Shown: piece after piece, positions 49,121-61,684 of the stretch
How the letters are laid out: the number at the start of each line of letters is the position of its first letter
Position numbering within the stretch: the stretch's first letter is position 1
Assembly: GCA_008921705.1 (NCBI GenBank)
Contig: VFFE01009068.1
Location: 2,931,265 to 2,995,264, forward strand
Source of the DNA: Burhinus oedicnemus
Lineage: Eukaryota; Chordata; Aves; Charadriiformes; Burhinidae
Direction of reading: 5' to 3'
DNA length: 64,000 nucleotides
Made by a program: the position numbers and the translations under genes
Notes under the pieces: model-generated
Databases searched by the model: none
What the model was told of the DNA's origin: nothing
What the model saw: the letters and a program-made list of their open reading frames with translations, nothing else

Positions 49121-51780
49121 TATCTTCTTGGATCATATTTTAAAACTGCCTGGATGACATTTTAAGTTAGTATATTTTCTCTCTGTGGTTATTAGTAATT
49201 CATCAGTTACTAATACTGCTTTTTGTTATTGAAGTTTGCTTATTTTAAATAGAGAAAAACAGCAGCAATATTCACGCAGCCCAATTCCAAAAGCCAATAC
49301 CACTTCTAGGTCCCAATCCTGCAAAAATTTTTGCAGGTCTACAGAGACACATGTTAAACAGAAATGAATAGGATAAAGTGCTATGCTCAAAACCACTATG
49401 CACTTTGAGTCAAAATGCTGTGTGATTCTTTAAAAAACTTAATCTTTGAAAAATTGGGCTCTTTACCATAATTAAGTTCATACTGTACAATTCATTTTAC
49501 TTGTCAGCATTGCCCCTGTTAACTGCACGGTTTCATGGCTATATGTAAAGTAAATACACTTAGTAGGTATACATAGAAGGGTTTCCTTTAATATCATCAG
49601 TTGCTTAATGTAAAGAGGCATTTATGGTGATTGACATTCTGAAAGGAAAATTAAGTTAAAGATCAACTAAAAAACTGCAGAAAATTCTGTTTTCTTTTTT
49701 GTTTCCTTTTTTTTTTTTAATTGAACTGTAATGGGTCTGATGATAAAACTAAAAGAAAGCATTTATTAAGTTCAAAATACTCCCACAGAAGAGTGGAAGG
49801 CTCAATTATTATTTTGGATTTTTGAATACCCAGGATATCACCAAAGTTGCCAGATTTAAGAAAAGCTATGCTAATGATGATTTTGCCGAATACAGACTGT
49901 TGAAAAAAGATTTACACTTAAAAATATAATTAAAAGACAAATTTTCTGAAAAATAGCCGTTTTAATTAGTGAGCTCATGATTCCAATTCTACTTCAATGA
50001 ATACTATGCGTAGCTCCAATGGAGTTGAACTGCTTTAAAATATGACTCGGAAATCAGAATTCACAAAAGCTATGCTTAGTAAGGATTAAAGAAAAACTCA
50101 GCAGAAAACAGCTAGAACATCATGATTCGGCCATTATTTGCTTTTCCTATACTTTTAAGGGGGCAAAAGTCTGCTTAGTAGTTGCAGATGAAGTTGCAGC
50201 AAGCTTTACAAATAGTGACCATGAAACCTGCTCAGTTCGCGTCCTGATGCATGCAGATAACTCTTATTAGTGTCAAGAAGTACTGAGAATGTGTTGGATG
50301 AAAAGAATAGACCTCCAGCAGATTATACGTTTATTTGCAAGGCTCTGTTTTAGAAAACAGAAACAGTTATCTTGTTGTCCTGTTGTTACTTGTTCTTGTA
50401 ATTAACAATACAGACAAAAGTTTACTAGTTACCATGGAATTGCATTGATACAACAATGGTTTCATACACTTCGTAGTACAAAGATTTATTAAAAAGTAGA
50501 AACAGTAGCAATATTCAAGCTATACATCTAGAGATTTGAAAGTTTAAAAGTCTAATACACTTTAAGTAATATATACAGCTTTTCTTTTTTTCCCCCTATA
50601 AAAATTGTCTACAATATTTCCACTTTTCTCTTCCCTTGTATACTGCATGGTGTTCTGGTTGCTTAAAAGAAAGTCTCCCTGTCCTTCATATTAGGATTAA
50701 TAAGATTCAACTGCAGCAGGGATACCTTTGGGAATTAGTTATTTATTCAACAGAAAAGTGCTTTTTTGAGAAAAGAGCTGTTGGAATCTAGGAGAATAAA
50801 TAATTCAAGACAGTTCTCTTCCCCTTTGTTTCAATACTCAGGTGTATATGTCTCATCCATAAGAAATTCCACACGTTTCTTCAACCAACTTCACATTCAC
50901 ATTGCTGTATTTAACCCTTTCATCTTTATTCTGTGAGGCAAACCAGGGAGATTCTGCAGTCAAATAGAATAAGCATTTCTAAGACTGCTAGCTTATTTGA
51001 GAAGGCAGAAAGAAGGAGCGCTCACTGAAGAGATGAACTTGAAAGTCAAAGAATACTAAAGAACCTAACATGAACCAAAAGGTTTGTGTTGATGTTACTA
51101 GAAAGCACATTTTTAATATTTATCTTACGCATCTTATGCAAATATCAAAAAGATAATTTCCAAAGATAAGTTTGAAAAACTTAAAACACATCTTTCTTCT
51201 CTATTAAATTATGCAGGAAGAGAAGGAAAGCTTTTCGGTGTTTTTTAACCTAACAAGACAGACTTTTTCAACTGCAGGGATTCTGCAGCAAGTACAAATC
51301 AATGCCCAAGAATTTAATCTTTGCTCTTGAGGTTATGGTGCGTACACTGAGGAAAAGATAATAATAAGTATTAAGGAAAACCCCTTGGAACATTTCAATT
51401 GTAATGTATCTGTACACTGCAACACCTCCCTGAGAAGCACAGCGTCACATATAATTATACAGAGCCCAGAGATAACACAAAAGACCATCTGTAAGCTTTG
51501 AACAGATGTAGCCTTTGAATACTTGAGCTGATCTTGGTCTTGACGTTCTTAAAGCTCAAAACAAGTACAGCTTCAAAAACAATGCTGGAGTAGGAACAAA
51601 TTCAAGACTGGGATATTCAGATTCCTCTGAAGCTGATATTTTTCCCACTGTTATTTAAAAGCATGTTTTTGCACCATTACCTTGGGTTTTAAGGCAAAAG
51701 GTTTTTGTATACATAATTAATTACCTACCATTAGTTTTTTGCAAATGAAATGCCCTACGAACATCGAACCTGACTGAGAC

Positions 51781-51890
51781 AGAATAGAATAGAATAGAAT
51801 AGAATAGAATAGAATAGAATAGAATAGAATAGAATAGAATAGAATAGAATAGAATAGAATAGAATAGAACAGAACAGAACAGAACAGAAC
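51781..51890. repeat. (AGAAT)17(AGAAC)5 array, 3' tail of CR1-E
   Basis: Seventeen AGAAT units (51781-51865) are followed without interruption by five AGAAC units (51866-51890), then directly by the CR1-E 3' UTR. On the element's strand this is (GTTCT)5(ATTCT)17, an expanded form of the simple repeat that ends CR1 elements. Confidence 0.95.
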
Positions 51891-53276
51891 TATTTTAGTT
51901 GGAAGGGACCTACAGCAATCATCTAGTCCAACTGCCTGACCATTTCAGGGCTGACCAAAAGTTAGAGCATGTTATTAAGGGCATTGTCCACATGCCTCTT
52001 AAACAGGCTTGGGGCATCGACCACCTCTCTAGGAAGCCTGTTCCAGTGTTTGACCACCCTCTTGGTAAAGAAATGCTTCCTAATGTCCAGTCTAAACCTC
52101 TCCTGATGGATGCGGCTTCGAACCATTCCCACATGTCCTGTCACTGGATACCAGGTCAGCACCTGCCTCGCCACTTCCCTTCCTCAGGAAGCTGTAGAGA
52201 GCAATGAGGTTGCCCCTCAGCTTTCTTTTCTCCAAACTAGACAAGCCCAAAGTCCTTAGCCACTCCTCATGGGACATTCCTTCTAGCCCTTTCACCAGCT
52301 TTGTTGCCCTTCACTGGACACGTTCAAGGACCTCGCATCCTTCTTAAATTGTGGGGCCCAGAACTGCACACAGTATTCAAGGTGAAGCTGTACCAGTGTT
52401 GAATACAGCATGATAATCACCTCTTTTGACCAGCTGGTTACACTGTGTTTGATATGCACCCCAGGATGTGGTTTACCCTCTTGGCTGCCAGGGCACACCG
52501 CTGACTCATATCGAGCCTGCTATCGACCAGCAACCCCAGATCCCCTTCTGCAGGGCTGCTCTCCAGGCATTCCTCTCCCAATTTATACTTGTGCCCAGCA
52601 TTACTCTGTCCTAGGTGCAGAATCTGGCATTTTGAGTTGTTAAATTCCATGCCATTAGTCATTGCCCAATGATCCAATCTATCTAGATCCCTCTGCAAGG
52701 CATCTTGTCCCTCAATGGAGTCAACAGCACCTCCCAGTTTGGTATCATCAGCAAACTTGCTGATGGTGCATTCAACTCCTGCATCCAGATCATTGATAAA
52801 TATATGGAATAGAACTGTCCCTAGAATTGAATCCTGAGGGACACCGCTGATAACTTGTCACCAGCCAGATGTAGTCCCATTCATTACAACCCTCCGAGCC
52901 CTGACATTCAGCCAGTTCTTCATCCAGTGCACTGTGAACCCACTTGTCCCACAGATGGACAACTTGTCCACAAGGGTGCTGTGAGGGATAGTATCAAAAA
53001 CCTTACTAAAATCCAGAAAAACTACATCCACCGCCTTTCCTTCATCCACTATGTGGGTGACCTTATCATAGAAGGATATCAAATTAGTTAAACAGGACTT
53101 TCCCTTTGTGAACCCATGTTGACTCTGCCTGATGATTACATTATTCTTTAAATGCCTTTCATTAGTACCCAGTATAATCTTCTCCGTAATTTTCCCAGGA
53201 ACTGAGGTCAGACTAACAGCTCTGTAGTTCCCTGGGTCTTCCCTCACACCCTTTTTTGTAGATTGGAGTAACATTG
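51891..53276 (-). mobile_element. CR1-E, 5'-truncated CR1 with RT and C-terminus
   Basis: On the minus strand it begins near 53276 within the pre-RT block (ANVTPIYKKGVREDPGNYRA), runs through RT and C-terminal tail and ends in a 3' UTR (plus TTGGAAGGGACCTACAGC at about 51899) followed by the pentamer tail. Several frameshifts break ORF2. A polypurine tract lies about 75 bases beyond its 5' end. Confidence 0.95.
51962..53274 (-). pseudogene. CR1-E ORF2 RT and C-terminus, frameshifted
   Basis: Frame 53274-52858 (138 codons) carries [40 protein letters not shown], motif A FLDFSKVFDTIPHSTLV and VMNGTTSGW, then a TGA. The catalytic FADD is intact at 52744-52755. The frame 52698-52438 holds [20 protein letters not shown] and [15 protein letters not shown]. 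Later segments change frame near 52490, 52295 and 52175, and the last keeps [15 protein letters not shown]. The motifs are conserved but at least three shifts make it dead. Confidence 0.92.
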
Positions 53277-53352
53277 GCTAGCAGATGGATTTTATTTCAT
53301 TAAGGTAGCAGGTAATGGTGCAAAGTTCCGTGTGGGATGCAGTTTGTTTTAC

Positions 53353-53460
53353 GGGGGAAAGGGAAGGGGAGGGGGAAAGAAAAGGGGAAGGGCGGAAGGA
53401 GAAGGGAGGAAGCAAGAAAAAAGGACAGAAAGAGAATGAGAAAGGCAGAAAGAAGATAAA
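53353..53460 (+). repeat. Polypurine (G/A) tract, ~108 bp
   Basis: Almost uninterrupted A/G on the plus strand, with GGGGAA/GGGAAG words and only a few pyrimidines after 53392. Mirror-like purine runs of this kind can form triplex or G-rich structures. No CR1 similarity. Confidence 0.85.
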
Positions 53461-56400
53461 ATCCTATAAAACCATACCAACCATGCACTATAGAGCTGGA
53501 ACTTCACATACCCTGAACTAGCTTTAAGGATGGTTATACGTTCTCTGTCCCAAAGGTACCATACACCTAAATGGAGCTGGAGTTTCACTGAATAGGGCTA
53601 ATGAAAAGCATGGATTTAATGATCCTGTTCTTATACCTGGATAAACAAAGGATATCAGTCTAGAGTGCTGTCAGCTTGGAGTGCTTTGTGAGCAATAAAA
53701 TTATAACCAAGCTATTAATAAAAAATGATTTCTTCAGTTCAATAATCACTTGCTATGAGGAGTAATGACCTAAATGGAAAGTAAAATGCATATTTCTTGG
53801 TTTCTCACATGCCCATAAATTCCCTAAACCATAAGTCTGTGAAAGATGAAAACCAAGATTAGAAGTAACTTTGTAAAAAGCAGATAACAGACTTATATGT
53901 GAACAAAGTTATCTCTACCGGCTAATGGAAACTATAGACAAACGCTATTTGAAAGACAAAACTTAAAATTTTCTACCCGTTTACAGGTTCCTTATCTAAG
54001 AATACTAAAAAAAAAAAAAAAAGAAATTCAACCACAAGACCCACACATTTACATAGACATAACAGCAAAGTAAACTTTTCCAAATAACTGAAAAGTTTGT
54101 TCACATCGGATGAGATATTAAAAATGCTAGGTTAACTTGTAAAGCTCTGTGCTGGAAAAAAAAAGAAAACATTTTTCATAAGAAAGCAATAATTATAGGT
54201 TTTTACAGTGTACCTGAAGTTTCTGATGAGAATGAACCAACCTCATTCAATTCCAAATACATCCCATTTTCCTAACTGCAGGCATAATTCTAAGGTGCTG
54301 TTTCCTTGGTGAGCCTTCCGTTTATCTCTATATATTCAAATATTCACCCACAGTTTATCTGGTCCTATACCAAAAAAGGCTCCCCATATCCTTCACCTAG
54401 TATTCCTCTTGCCCTTGTGAACTGTGAATTAGCTTAGAAAAGGCCTGCTTGGGAAATGAGGGACCTAATGTATACCCAACAAAATACAAATAAAACTATA
54501 TAGTCACTTTAGCCAGTCTTCTAGATTCTTTTTTTGTTTTTTTAGATCACCTACAAATAATAAGCAGTGTCCGTGTTCAGCACAGACAATGTGGAAGTAT
54601 CAGTTCCTTGGCATTCAATAATCTGACCTTCGATAGAAAAAAAAAACCAAAAACAAAACCCAAAAAACTAGACTCAGTTCACTTTTCCCATCTTACAAAG
54701 ATGGAGAGTGGAGCCTTCAGTCCTGTTCTCTGTTACATTTTATTTTTCTTTGAAAAAAATCTCACTAGTTTCTTGCCTGCACACTGAAGAGTTCTCATAA
54801 GAAAGACCTTGGAAGACAAGGACATCAAGGAAGACACCTAGGAAGTACCAAAATGATGGATATTTCTTAGAAATAGAGTCTAGAGGTTTCATTTTTTGAA
54901 ACAGCTGGGAGGATTCCCAAGCAAGGTCAATTAGACTGCAAGACTGTGAAGTCAGTTTATAGTAAGAGCAGCCTATTTATTACTAAATTTTACTGTGAGA
55001 TATAATTCAACTTTTTAGAAGAGCTTTATGTTTGTCATTACATATAGGCATTTTTTCAGATTGATTTTATGGTAAAACTTGGTAAAACAGAATTTGTGCC
55101 TGCCTAGACATGTTAAGGCATCTAATTCTCCACTGCTTTTAATTTAGTGTATTTTAAAAATTCTTTGGCACAGTAAAACAATAATAAGTTACAACAAAAA
55201 GAACAAGATGAAAAAATATGAATATAAAACTGAGGCCTCAACTTTCATCCACCAAGAAAAGAATGGTTTTATTGCATGTAGTATTTCAGTATTTAAAAAT
55301 CAGAATAAAATTAGCTATTTCAAAATTTTGCATGAACAGGAGCAGAATCTTACTTCTAGATCCCACTGCACGTGGAAAGAAGATACATTTTTGGACAGAC
55401 GAATTTAGGCATTCAAGTCTTTGTGTGCAACTTAGGTGTCAAAACTTCCATTGCCCAATAAAGATGTAATCAATGGATTTAGAGAACACATGTAAGTTTG
55501 GTCAGCTGAATAAATCCCAAAGTTTATGGCTGTTTTAACTAGGAACTTGACTGAACTGTCTGATTATCTATTGATATCTGAAGCATGTATATAAGATATC
55601 CTTAGGAGGCTGATACGGATGACAGAGGTTTAATTTCACACTTCAGTGTTGCTATTTTTTTTAAGATTTGTACAACTGTGGGGAGAAAGAAAATCTTAAT
55701 TTCTAAGAATGTGGGTTTTCTTTAAAGTATGTGAATTTTTTAACTTTAATTCATATTTTATGGAACAAAAAAATTTATTATAGATTTTCTGTGTGTCACT
55801 TAACTGTTATTAATAAATGTGTATCATTGAAGTTATCTGTAGTCAAGATAATATCAAAATCTTTTTATGTATTAATAGGGGAAATTCACTGCAGATCATT
55901 GTTATATTTAGATATTAGGGAAAAAACACAAACAATAGATGGATTTTAAATGAAAAGTCTTTACGTTCATAATTTATGTTCTTAGAATAGAAACATAGGT
56001 TTGAGCAGATAAATAACATTTGTGTAGTCTATAAATAAAGTCAATGTATAACCACGAGCGTTCTTTGCTTTCTTTCAAGTGAGTTCATTGTTTGGATAAT
56101 GTACATTGGATAGCAATAGGGAAAAAAGGTAATGTAATAACCCATTAAGTATTGTATCCTGTGCAGAAAGCAAATGCATACACAAATAGTCCAATCCTTA
56201 TTCTGTTAAAAAAATGAGAAGAGTAAGTAATTAAGTAATGTTTAAAAATATTGTCAATGTGTGCTAGGCACTTAACAATTTGTAACTTTCTTCCTTTTTC
56301 CATGATTTTAGATGTGAGTTTGTTTTTCATGAATACCGAGCCCTTATAATTTTTATTATTTTTTTACTAGACTTATGGGTGATTATTATTTCAGGAAACT

Positions 56401-57184
56401 CATTGTGCTTCTATTAAATGCCAGGAAAAAAAATGGTGAGACGGCTAAATTTATCTAGCCATGTTTGAAAAACTCACTCAGGATAAAGTATGCCTGAGAC
56501 AGAGATATCAATTTACTTTTTTACTATTATTATTATTGTTGTTGTTGTTGTTATTATTATTATTATTACTTTATATTGATGATATTTTGGGGGAAGAAAC
56601 AAGTAAACGAGGGAAACTGGTACATTTTTTAATACTTGAAAGATTTAGGATAATGTTAGGTTGACTGCATTTTCTTAAAATCCAGCTTATTTTATTAGTT
56701 AAGCAAATTTTGCAGATACTTCTGTAATTTGAAAGAGAATGTTTACATGCCATGTTGATTTGATTCTTGAGTTTCTATTTTTGGAAAATTATCTGGTGAA
56801 AATACAACTCTAGGATACAATGAGTTAGGATAAATGTGTTGAATTCTGTTACATATATCCTGGCCTTTGAGTTCTAATTAATACTTATTAATTATTACTA
56901 TTTGCTAATCCCTAACTAACTTGGCAGCCCAGCTATAGTAACAACAGGATCTCACCAGAAATCATCACCTTCCCTACAGTCAGAATTAGTACACTGCAGT
57001 CCTGACTGATTAAAATTGGGCTCTTAATGCCTGTCAACGGAATACATTTAACATTTTAAAAAAAGTAGAAGGGAGTTCCTGAAAAGATGTCACATAAATG
57101 TGTTCTTAAATTTCCATTCCACTAATAAAACTGCACCCTACTAATTCAGACAGAGAAAAGCAAAAGGTCAGAAAGATTTAAAAG
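53461..57184. other. AT-rich non-coding DNA
   Basis: No gene is recognised. It contains a trinucleotide microsatellite at 56521-56572 and A-rich runs near 54007 and 54640. Open frames stay under 85 codons. Confidence 0.65.
56521..56572. repeat. (TTA)n(TTG)n(TTA)n microsatellite
   Basis: Four to five TTA units, five TTG units and about six TTA units form a compound trinucleotide array. Confidence 0.9.
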
Positions 57185-57420
57185 TCATAAAAGTGTATTA
57201 ATTGCCAGAGCATTAGGCCATCTGTCGTGAAGCACGAGTCTTTGTCCTCAGCGGTGGACTCAGCTATATCAATAGTGTAACTGCTGTTCAATAGCTGTGT
57301 TAGTTTAGCTCCTCCTGGAGCAGACATTTAATTGAAACTCAGACTGGCAGAGTACATGGCTCCCTGTTGTTAATTGGTCTTTAGAGACTGTTAAGAGGTA
57401 TGCCAATTATCTCTAGCCCC
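57185..57420. other. Candidate conserved non-coding element with homeodomain-like sites
   Basis: This non-repetitive segment contains four CAATTA/TTAATTG cores: TTAATTG at 57198-57204 and 57328-57334, TTAATTGG at 57370-57377 and CCAATTA at 57403-57409. It also keeps CpGs near 57227, 57236 and 57253 and has no open frame. The clustering resembles vertebrate developmental enhancers. Conservation and function are inference. Confidence 0.3.
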
Positions 57421-60400
57421 AGTCCCAAAACAACAAAAAAATTTTAGAAATAGAGAAAATAATAAGGTCACCTTGTCTTTTCATTAATAAGCACCAATAA
57501 AAAGGTGTCACTTTTTTAAAAAAAAAGTAAGCCTGTGTGGCATTGTCTTTGGACACAGACTTGAACAGAAGTCTGGCGCAGCAGTTGTTCATGTACCACT
57601 AAGGCAGGTGGCCTAGAGATTGCCTGATCAAAAACAAAAGTCATTTTTTTCCTCTTCAGTGAAGAATATTCTTTCTAGGATCAGGTTAAGAGCCTCGATT
57701 TAAGGTGTGTAAAAAATAATGCACTGTAAAATGTCAAGATGCCTGAAGAAGATGGATGAGAGAAATAAAGCAACAAGTGATCTGTGAGAGAATCCTAACC
57801 CCCTTCAGAGAAGATAACTTTAAGAGCTAATTAGAAACATTTTTCAGTACAAGCAATCAGCTGTATTTTTTGCCACAAATTATTGAAACTTGGAAAAAGG
57901 AAATGAAAATATTTAGCAATCACTTCAAGGTATAAGACACAAGAATAAAAAATCTTTTCAATATATAATCATATATTCTATCTTTTAAAGCACCACTTGT
58001 GAACTAACAGCCACTATTCATTAAACACTAAATCTTTCCTTAGGTCATAGAAGAACTTAAATAACACACTCAGTCTGACATGATTTTACATTTTTAAAAA
58101 GTGGCAAAAATTGTTCTATCATAATAGTATAAATACTTATTTTAAGAAAAAAGTAAAGGAAAAAGGAAAAAGTGCAGAGTCAATATATAGAGTCAATAGG
58201 AATTCTTACAACATGAAATGTGTTTACATACAAGATTTTTATTTCTGTCTCTTCAGAACAAAAGTGTTGTTAATAATACAATCTCAGGTACAGTTCCCCT
58301 TGTATTTACAATCAGGATACTTAATATCGATATCTAGAAATTTAAGCCTAACATTGGCTTTGTCTTAAAAGTCAAGCTATTTTTACGAATTTTCCTTGTT
58401 ATTGTGGGAGAAAATAGTAATTTTTATGAGAAAGAATATTCAGGGAATATAATTAATCGAAGATTTCTCTCTTCTAACCAACCTTCTCTTTATTCATTGA
58501 TGCAGGAGTCTGGTGAATAGTAAGAGTGCTATCCTGCAAACTCTTAAGCATGCAAGGTATGTGAAGACACTGTGCATAATAACGATTCCTCAGTAGAATA
58601 CTGCTAGGGACAGCAGAAGTACCTCACATTTAGGTGGTCAGTCAAACCATTTTACATGTTTGATGTAATGAATGAGGACAGAAAGACTGACTACTAATGT
58701 AAACAGTGCTGTTTAGAGTAGTTTTCTTTCCCTTTTAAATGATTAAACAGCATAATGTATGTCTGTGTTACACTACTAAGCAATCTGCAGAAAATGTGAA
58801 AAGTTAAATGCAGAGCAATAAGTAGAATAACCATGTTAACTACCATGAGAGTTGTAGCCAATTCATATTGGGACAGCACCACATCAGTACAGTGGTAACG
58901 CTTTGGGAACTTCATGTAATCTCTTTGAAGAGCACTGCACTCATCAGCTACACAAGGACTTCAGCAGTTCCATGTTCAAACCTTAGTGTGAATGACTAAT
59001 GGTCTAAATGAGTATTTTAGATGGACTTCAGGCAAGAGACTCTCAGACGCTCATGGCAAATCTCCTTGGGTAAAGGTGAACAAGGACTGAAGAATCCACA
59101 CTTCATTGCTGTGGATCTTATTTCCCATAAGACAATTTGACTGTGGGACTTTGAATCTGCTTCAGAGTGTGAACTAACAGACCTGCTCATGTAGCTCAGA
59201 CAAAAGCTTGTAAAAAGAGGTCCTGAGTGTAAGTTTCCATCAGGCGACTATTTACATTGTTATGCTTTTAGATATTCAGCAACAGGAATTAATTGAAACT
59301 GCCTGAATCTAAAAGTACAAACATCTACCATACTGCCCAATATTATTAAAACACAAAAAAATCTGCAAAAGAAGGGATTTATCAGCACAGTTCTGATATC
59401 AAAGCCTGCAGCAGGACAATTTGGTGTAATTTGGTGTAATAAACTTTAATACTGAGAAAAAAAATGATATTCGGTATTGTAAAATTGCCTTTGCCTTTAC
59501 TGATTTGTAGGACACACACTTACTCCCTCAGACATGATCCTGGAAGAACATCATAATTCACACATTCATGTCTTTGGTTGCTCATTTTATTAAATAAAGA
59601 GTTCAGGCTAATTAAATAAGCCTCTGCTTTAACGTAAATCTCAGTTCTCCTTCAATAAATACAGGCATGAAAAGCTTCCAGATAAATACCCCTTGTTGGG
59701 TCATAAACTTGCACGTACCACCTTGAGGTCCATTGCATAGCCTTGGAAGTTCAGCTTTTAGATTTCTATACTGCTTTAATCGTTCATATATTTTTATTTG
59801 ATGTTATAAAATTGTATCTAAAAGTTGTTAGTTTTTGTGGGCTTTGGGGTTTTTCTATTGCACAGAACTATAATTGTGAACTATGCTTCAGACTGTTGCC
59901 CTTTGCAATTTTGGGTACTGTCTGTCTAAGAGAAACAAAGCCACAGGAATATATTCTTAAAGACTAGGAAGGCCAATACAGAAAAAGAAAATGATACATT
60001 TTTCAAATCTATGAAAAAATATTTGTTTTGCATATTTCTTGCAGTCCTTTTTCCAAGAGACCCAGATTGCTCACTGCCAATGATCTTTTTATCATTAATG
60101 ATTCTCTCAATACTTGCACTGGTTGAAAATTTTGTTAACATACCAACATCAACATTAATAACTGATAATTTAAAATTTGTCAGCATTATTGATAACTCAA
60201 GAATCATTAACCTTCTACTTTGGCACATTTTATGCATGAGGGAGCACAAACTGCCATGACTAAGTAGAGGATGTAAGTAAAAACATTGCCAAAGACTAAG
60301 CTTGAATTTTTCCTTTAAGAAATCTGAAAGTCATTGTACTTACTATTTAACAGCCTCTTCTGTTAAGCATCAGGTTGTTATGAGTATACATTCATGAAGA

Positions 60401-60671
60401 GGTGTTATAAACTCAAACTTAGTGAAAAGAAATAATGAGATTTATTCTGGAATGCAGAAAGCCTCATACCAATTTATTTTTTATTTTATTTTGTTGTTAA
60501 AGATAGCGCTTTAAAGTGAATTGATGGATTTTTGAATTAATTTTCACAGGATGTAATTAAGGTAAAGTATCGTATTGTAAGGTAACATAGAGAACTAAAT
60601 AGGATTCACTATCCCCTTTAATCCTTGAGGGGAACTCTCCTGATAATTTTTAAATATTCTTGGCTATTTCA
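57421..60671. other. AT-rich non-coding DNA
   Basis: No gene is recognised. An exact 10-base tandem pair (TTGGTGTAAT) lies at 59421-59440. A 107-codon minus frame (59926-60249) shows no domain. Confidence 0.65.
59421..59440. repeat. 10-bp exact tandem duplication
   Basis: TTGGTGTAAT occurs twice in succession. Confidence 0.9.
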
Positions 60672-60734
60672 GAGAATCAAACAATCACAGCATGGTGCAG
60701 GTTGGAAGGGACCTCTGGAGGTCATCTTGTCCAG
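60672..60734 (-). mobile_element. CR1-J, 60-base CR1 3' scrap
   Basis: The plus strand shows degenerate AGAATCAAACAATCACAG octamers followed by GGTTGGAAGGGACCTCTGG and AGGTCATCTTGTCCAGAA, the usual CR1 3' end in minus orientation. It is truncated directly afterwards. Confidence 0.85.
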
Positions 60735-61684
60735 AACGTGAATTATAAATGTATGTAAATGTATGTAAATTTAGTTGTTGACATATGAAATAATATACTT
60801 CATATTTACCTTACCTAGGTAAGTCCTAGTCACAATTCTGACCCCAGTTAAAAGCTGTTGATACAAAGATGCGATGAAGAGTGTGGAACAATTGCTCATT
60901 GTTTGGCTGTGCATTGTTTCTTCTTTCTTTCTCTATTAAGAAAAAACTATTATTTAAATAAATGATTCTTATTTGTTTTCCACTTTGATGCCATTAGTGC
61001 AGAGCAAGAAAAACTGTAAGTGATTAAAATTGAAGGGAGTAAAATGCCCAGATTGTCATTAGAAATGACAACCACTAGGACTGTATTTCTCTTTTCTTAT
61101 TTGTCTATAATAAATGTATATATCAAAAAGATACATTTGTTAAAGAAAAAAAAAAGAAAAAAAGAAAAAAGGTGGGTAAATTTAGCCAAGACTGTTTGGA
61201 TTTAAAGATGCTTTCCTCATCTTAGATGCCTTGTTCCTAGAGAGGGGGCTGTCATGATCATTGCACATGCTCACATGAGGATCACTTTGAAGAATCAAAG
61301 TTCTCTGCTTTCCAGCAATTATTTCATATTGCAACAATTGCAAATCCCTATTTATATGTGAACCATTGTCATTTCTTATCAGAGATAACCCACGTTCAAA
61401 AAAGATGAATGTGAATGAACAAGCAAGGACAGAAAGGAAACTGAAGCATAGATGGTAGAATTGATTTCTCCAAAGCCACTCACTAGATTTGGATTCAGTT
61501 TCTAGCACTGCTAGGGAATCAAAAAAACTCCAGTATAGTTTCTCATACTTGAAAATTTAAGGACACCATTCCTTTCCTGTTTGATTCTTAACTTCTTCCT
61601 AAGTGCTAGGAAAGATATACAGAACAGGTTTCCCAAAACTAATCTTGTCAAGGTTGGTTGAAAAACTGCTGCTAACCTGGGATA
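60735..61684. other. AT-rich non-coding DNA
   Basis: It holds a short ATGTAAATGT tandem at about 60746-60772 and an A-rich tract (61144-61170, AAAG-type). No gene is seen. Confidence 0.7.
61144..61170. repeat. A-rich low-complexity tract
   Basis: A runs interrupted by single G residues. Confidence 0.85.

Larger units (their letters stand above)
46276..51780. other. AT-rich non-coding DNA
   Basis: No gene is recognised. It holds a CpG-bearing 72-codon minus frame (47268-47486), a 15-base tandem duplication (48717-48752) and a (TTTG)n tract (49094-49120). The remainder is featureless. Confidence 0.6.
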
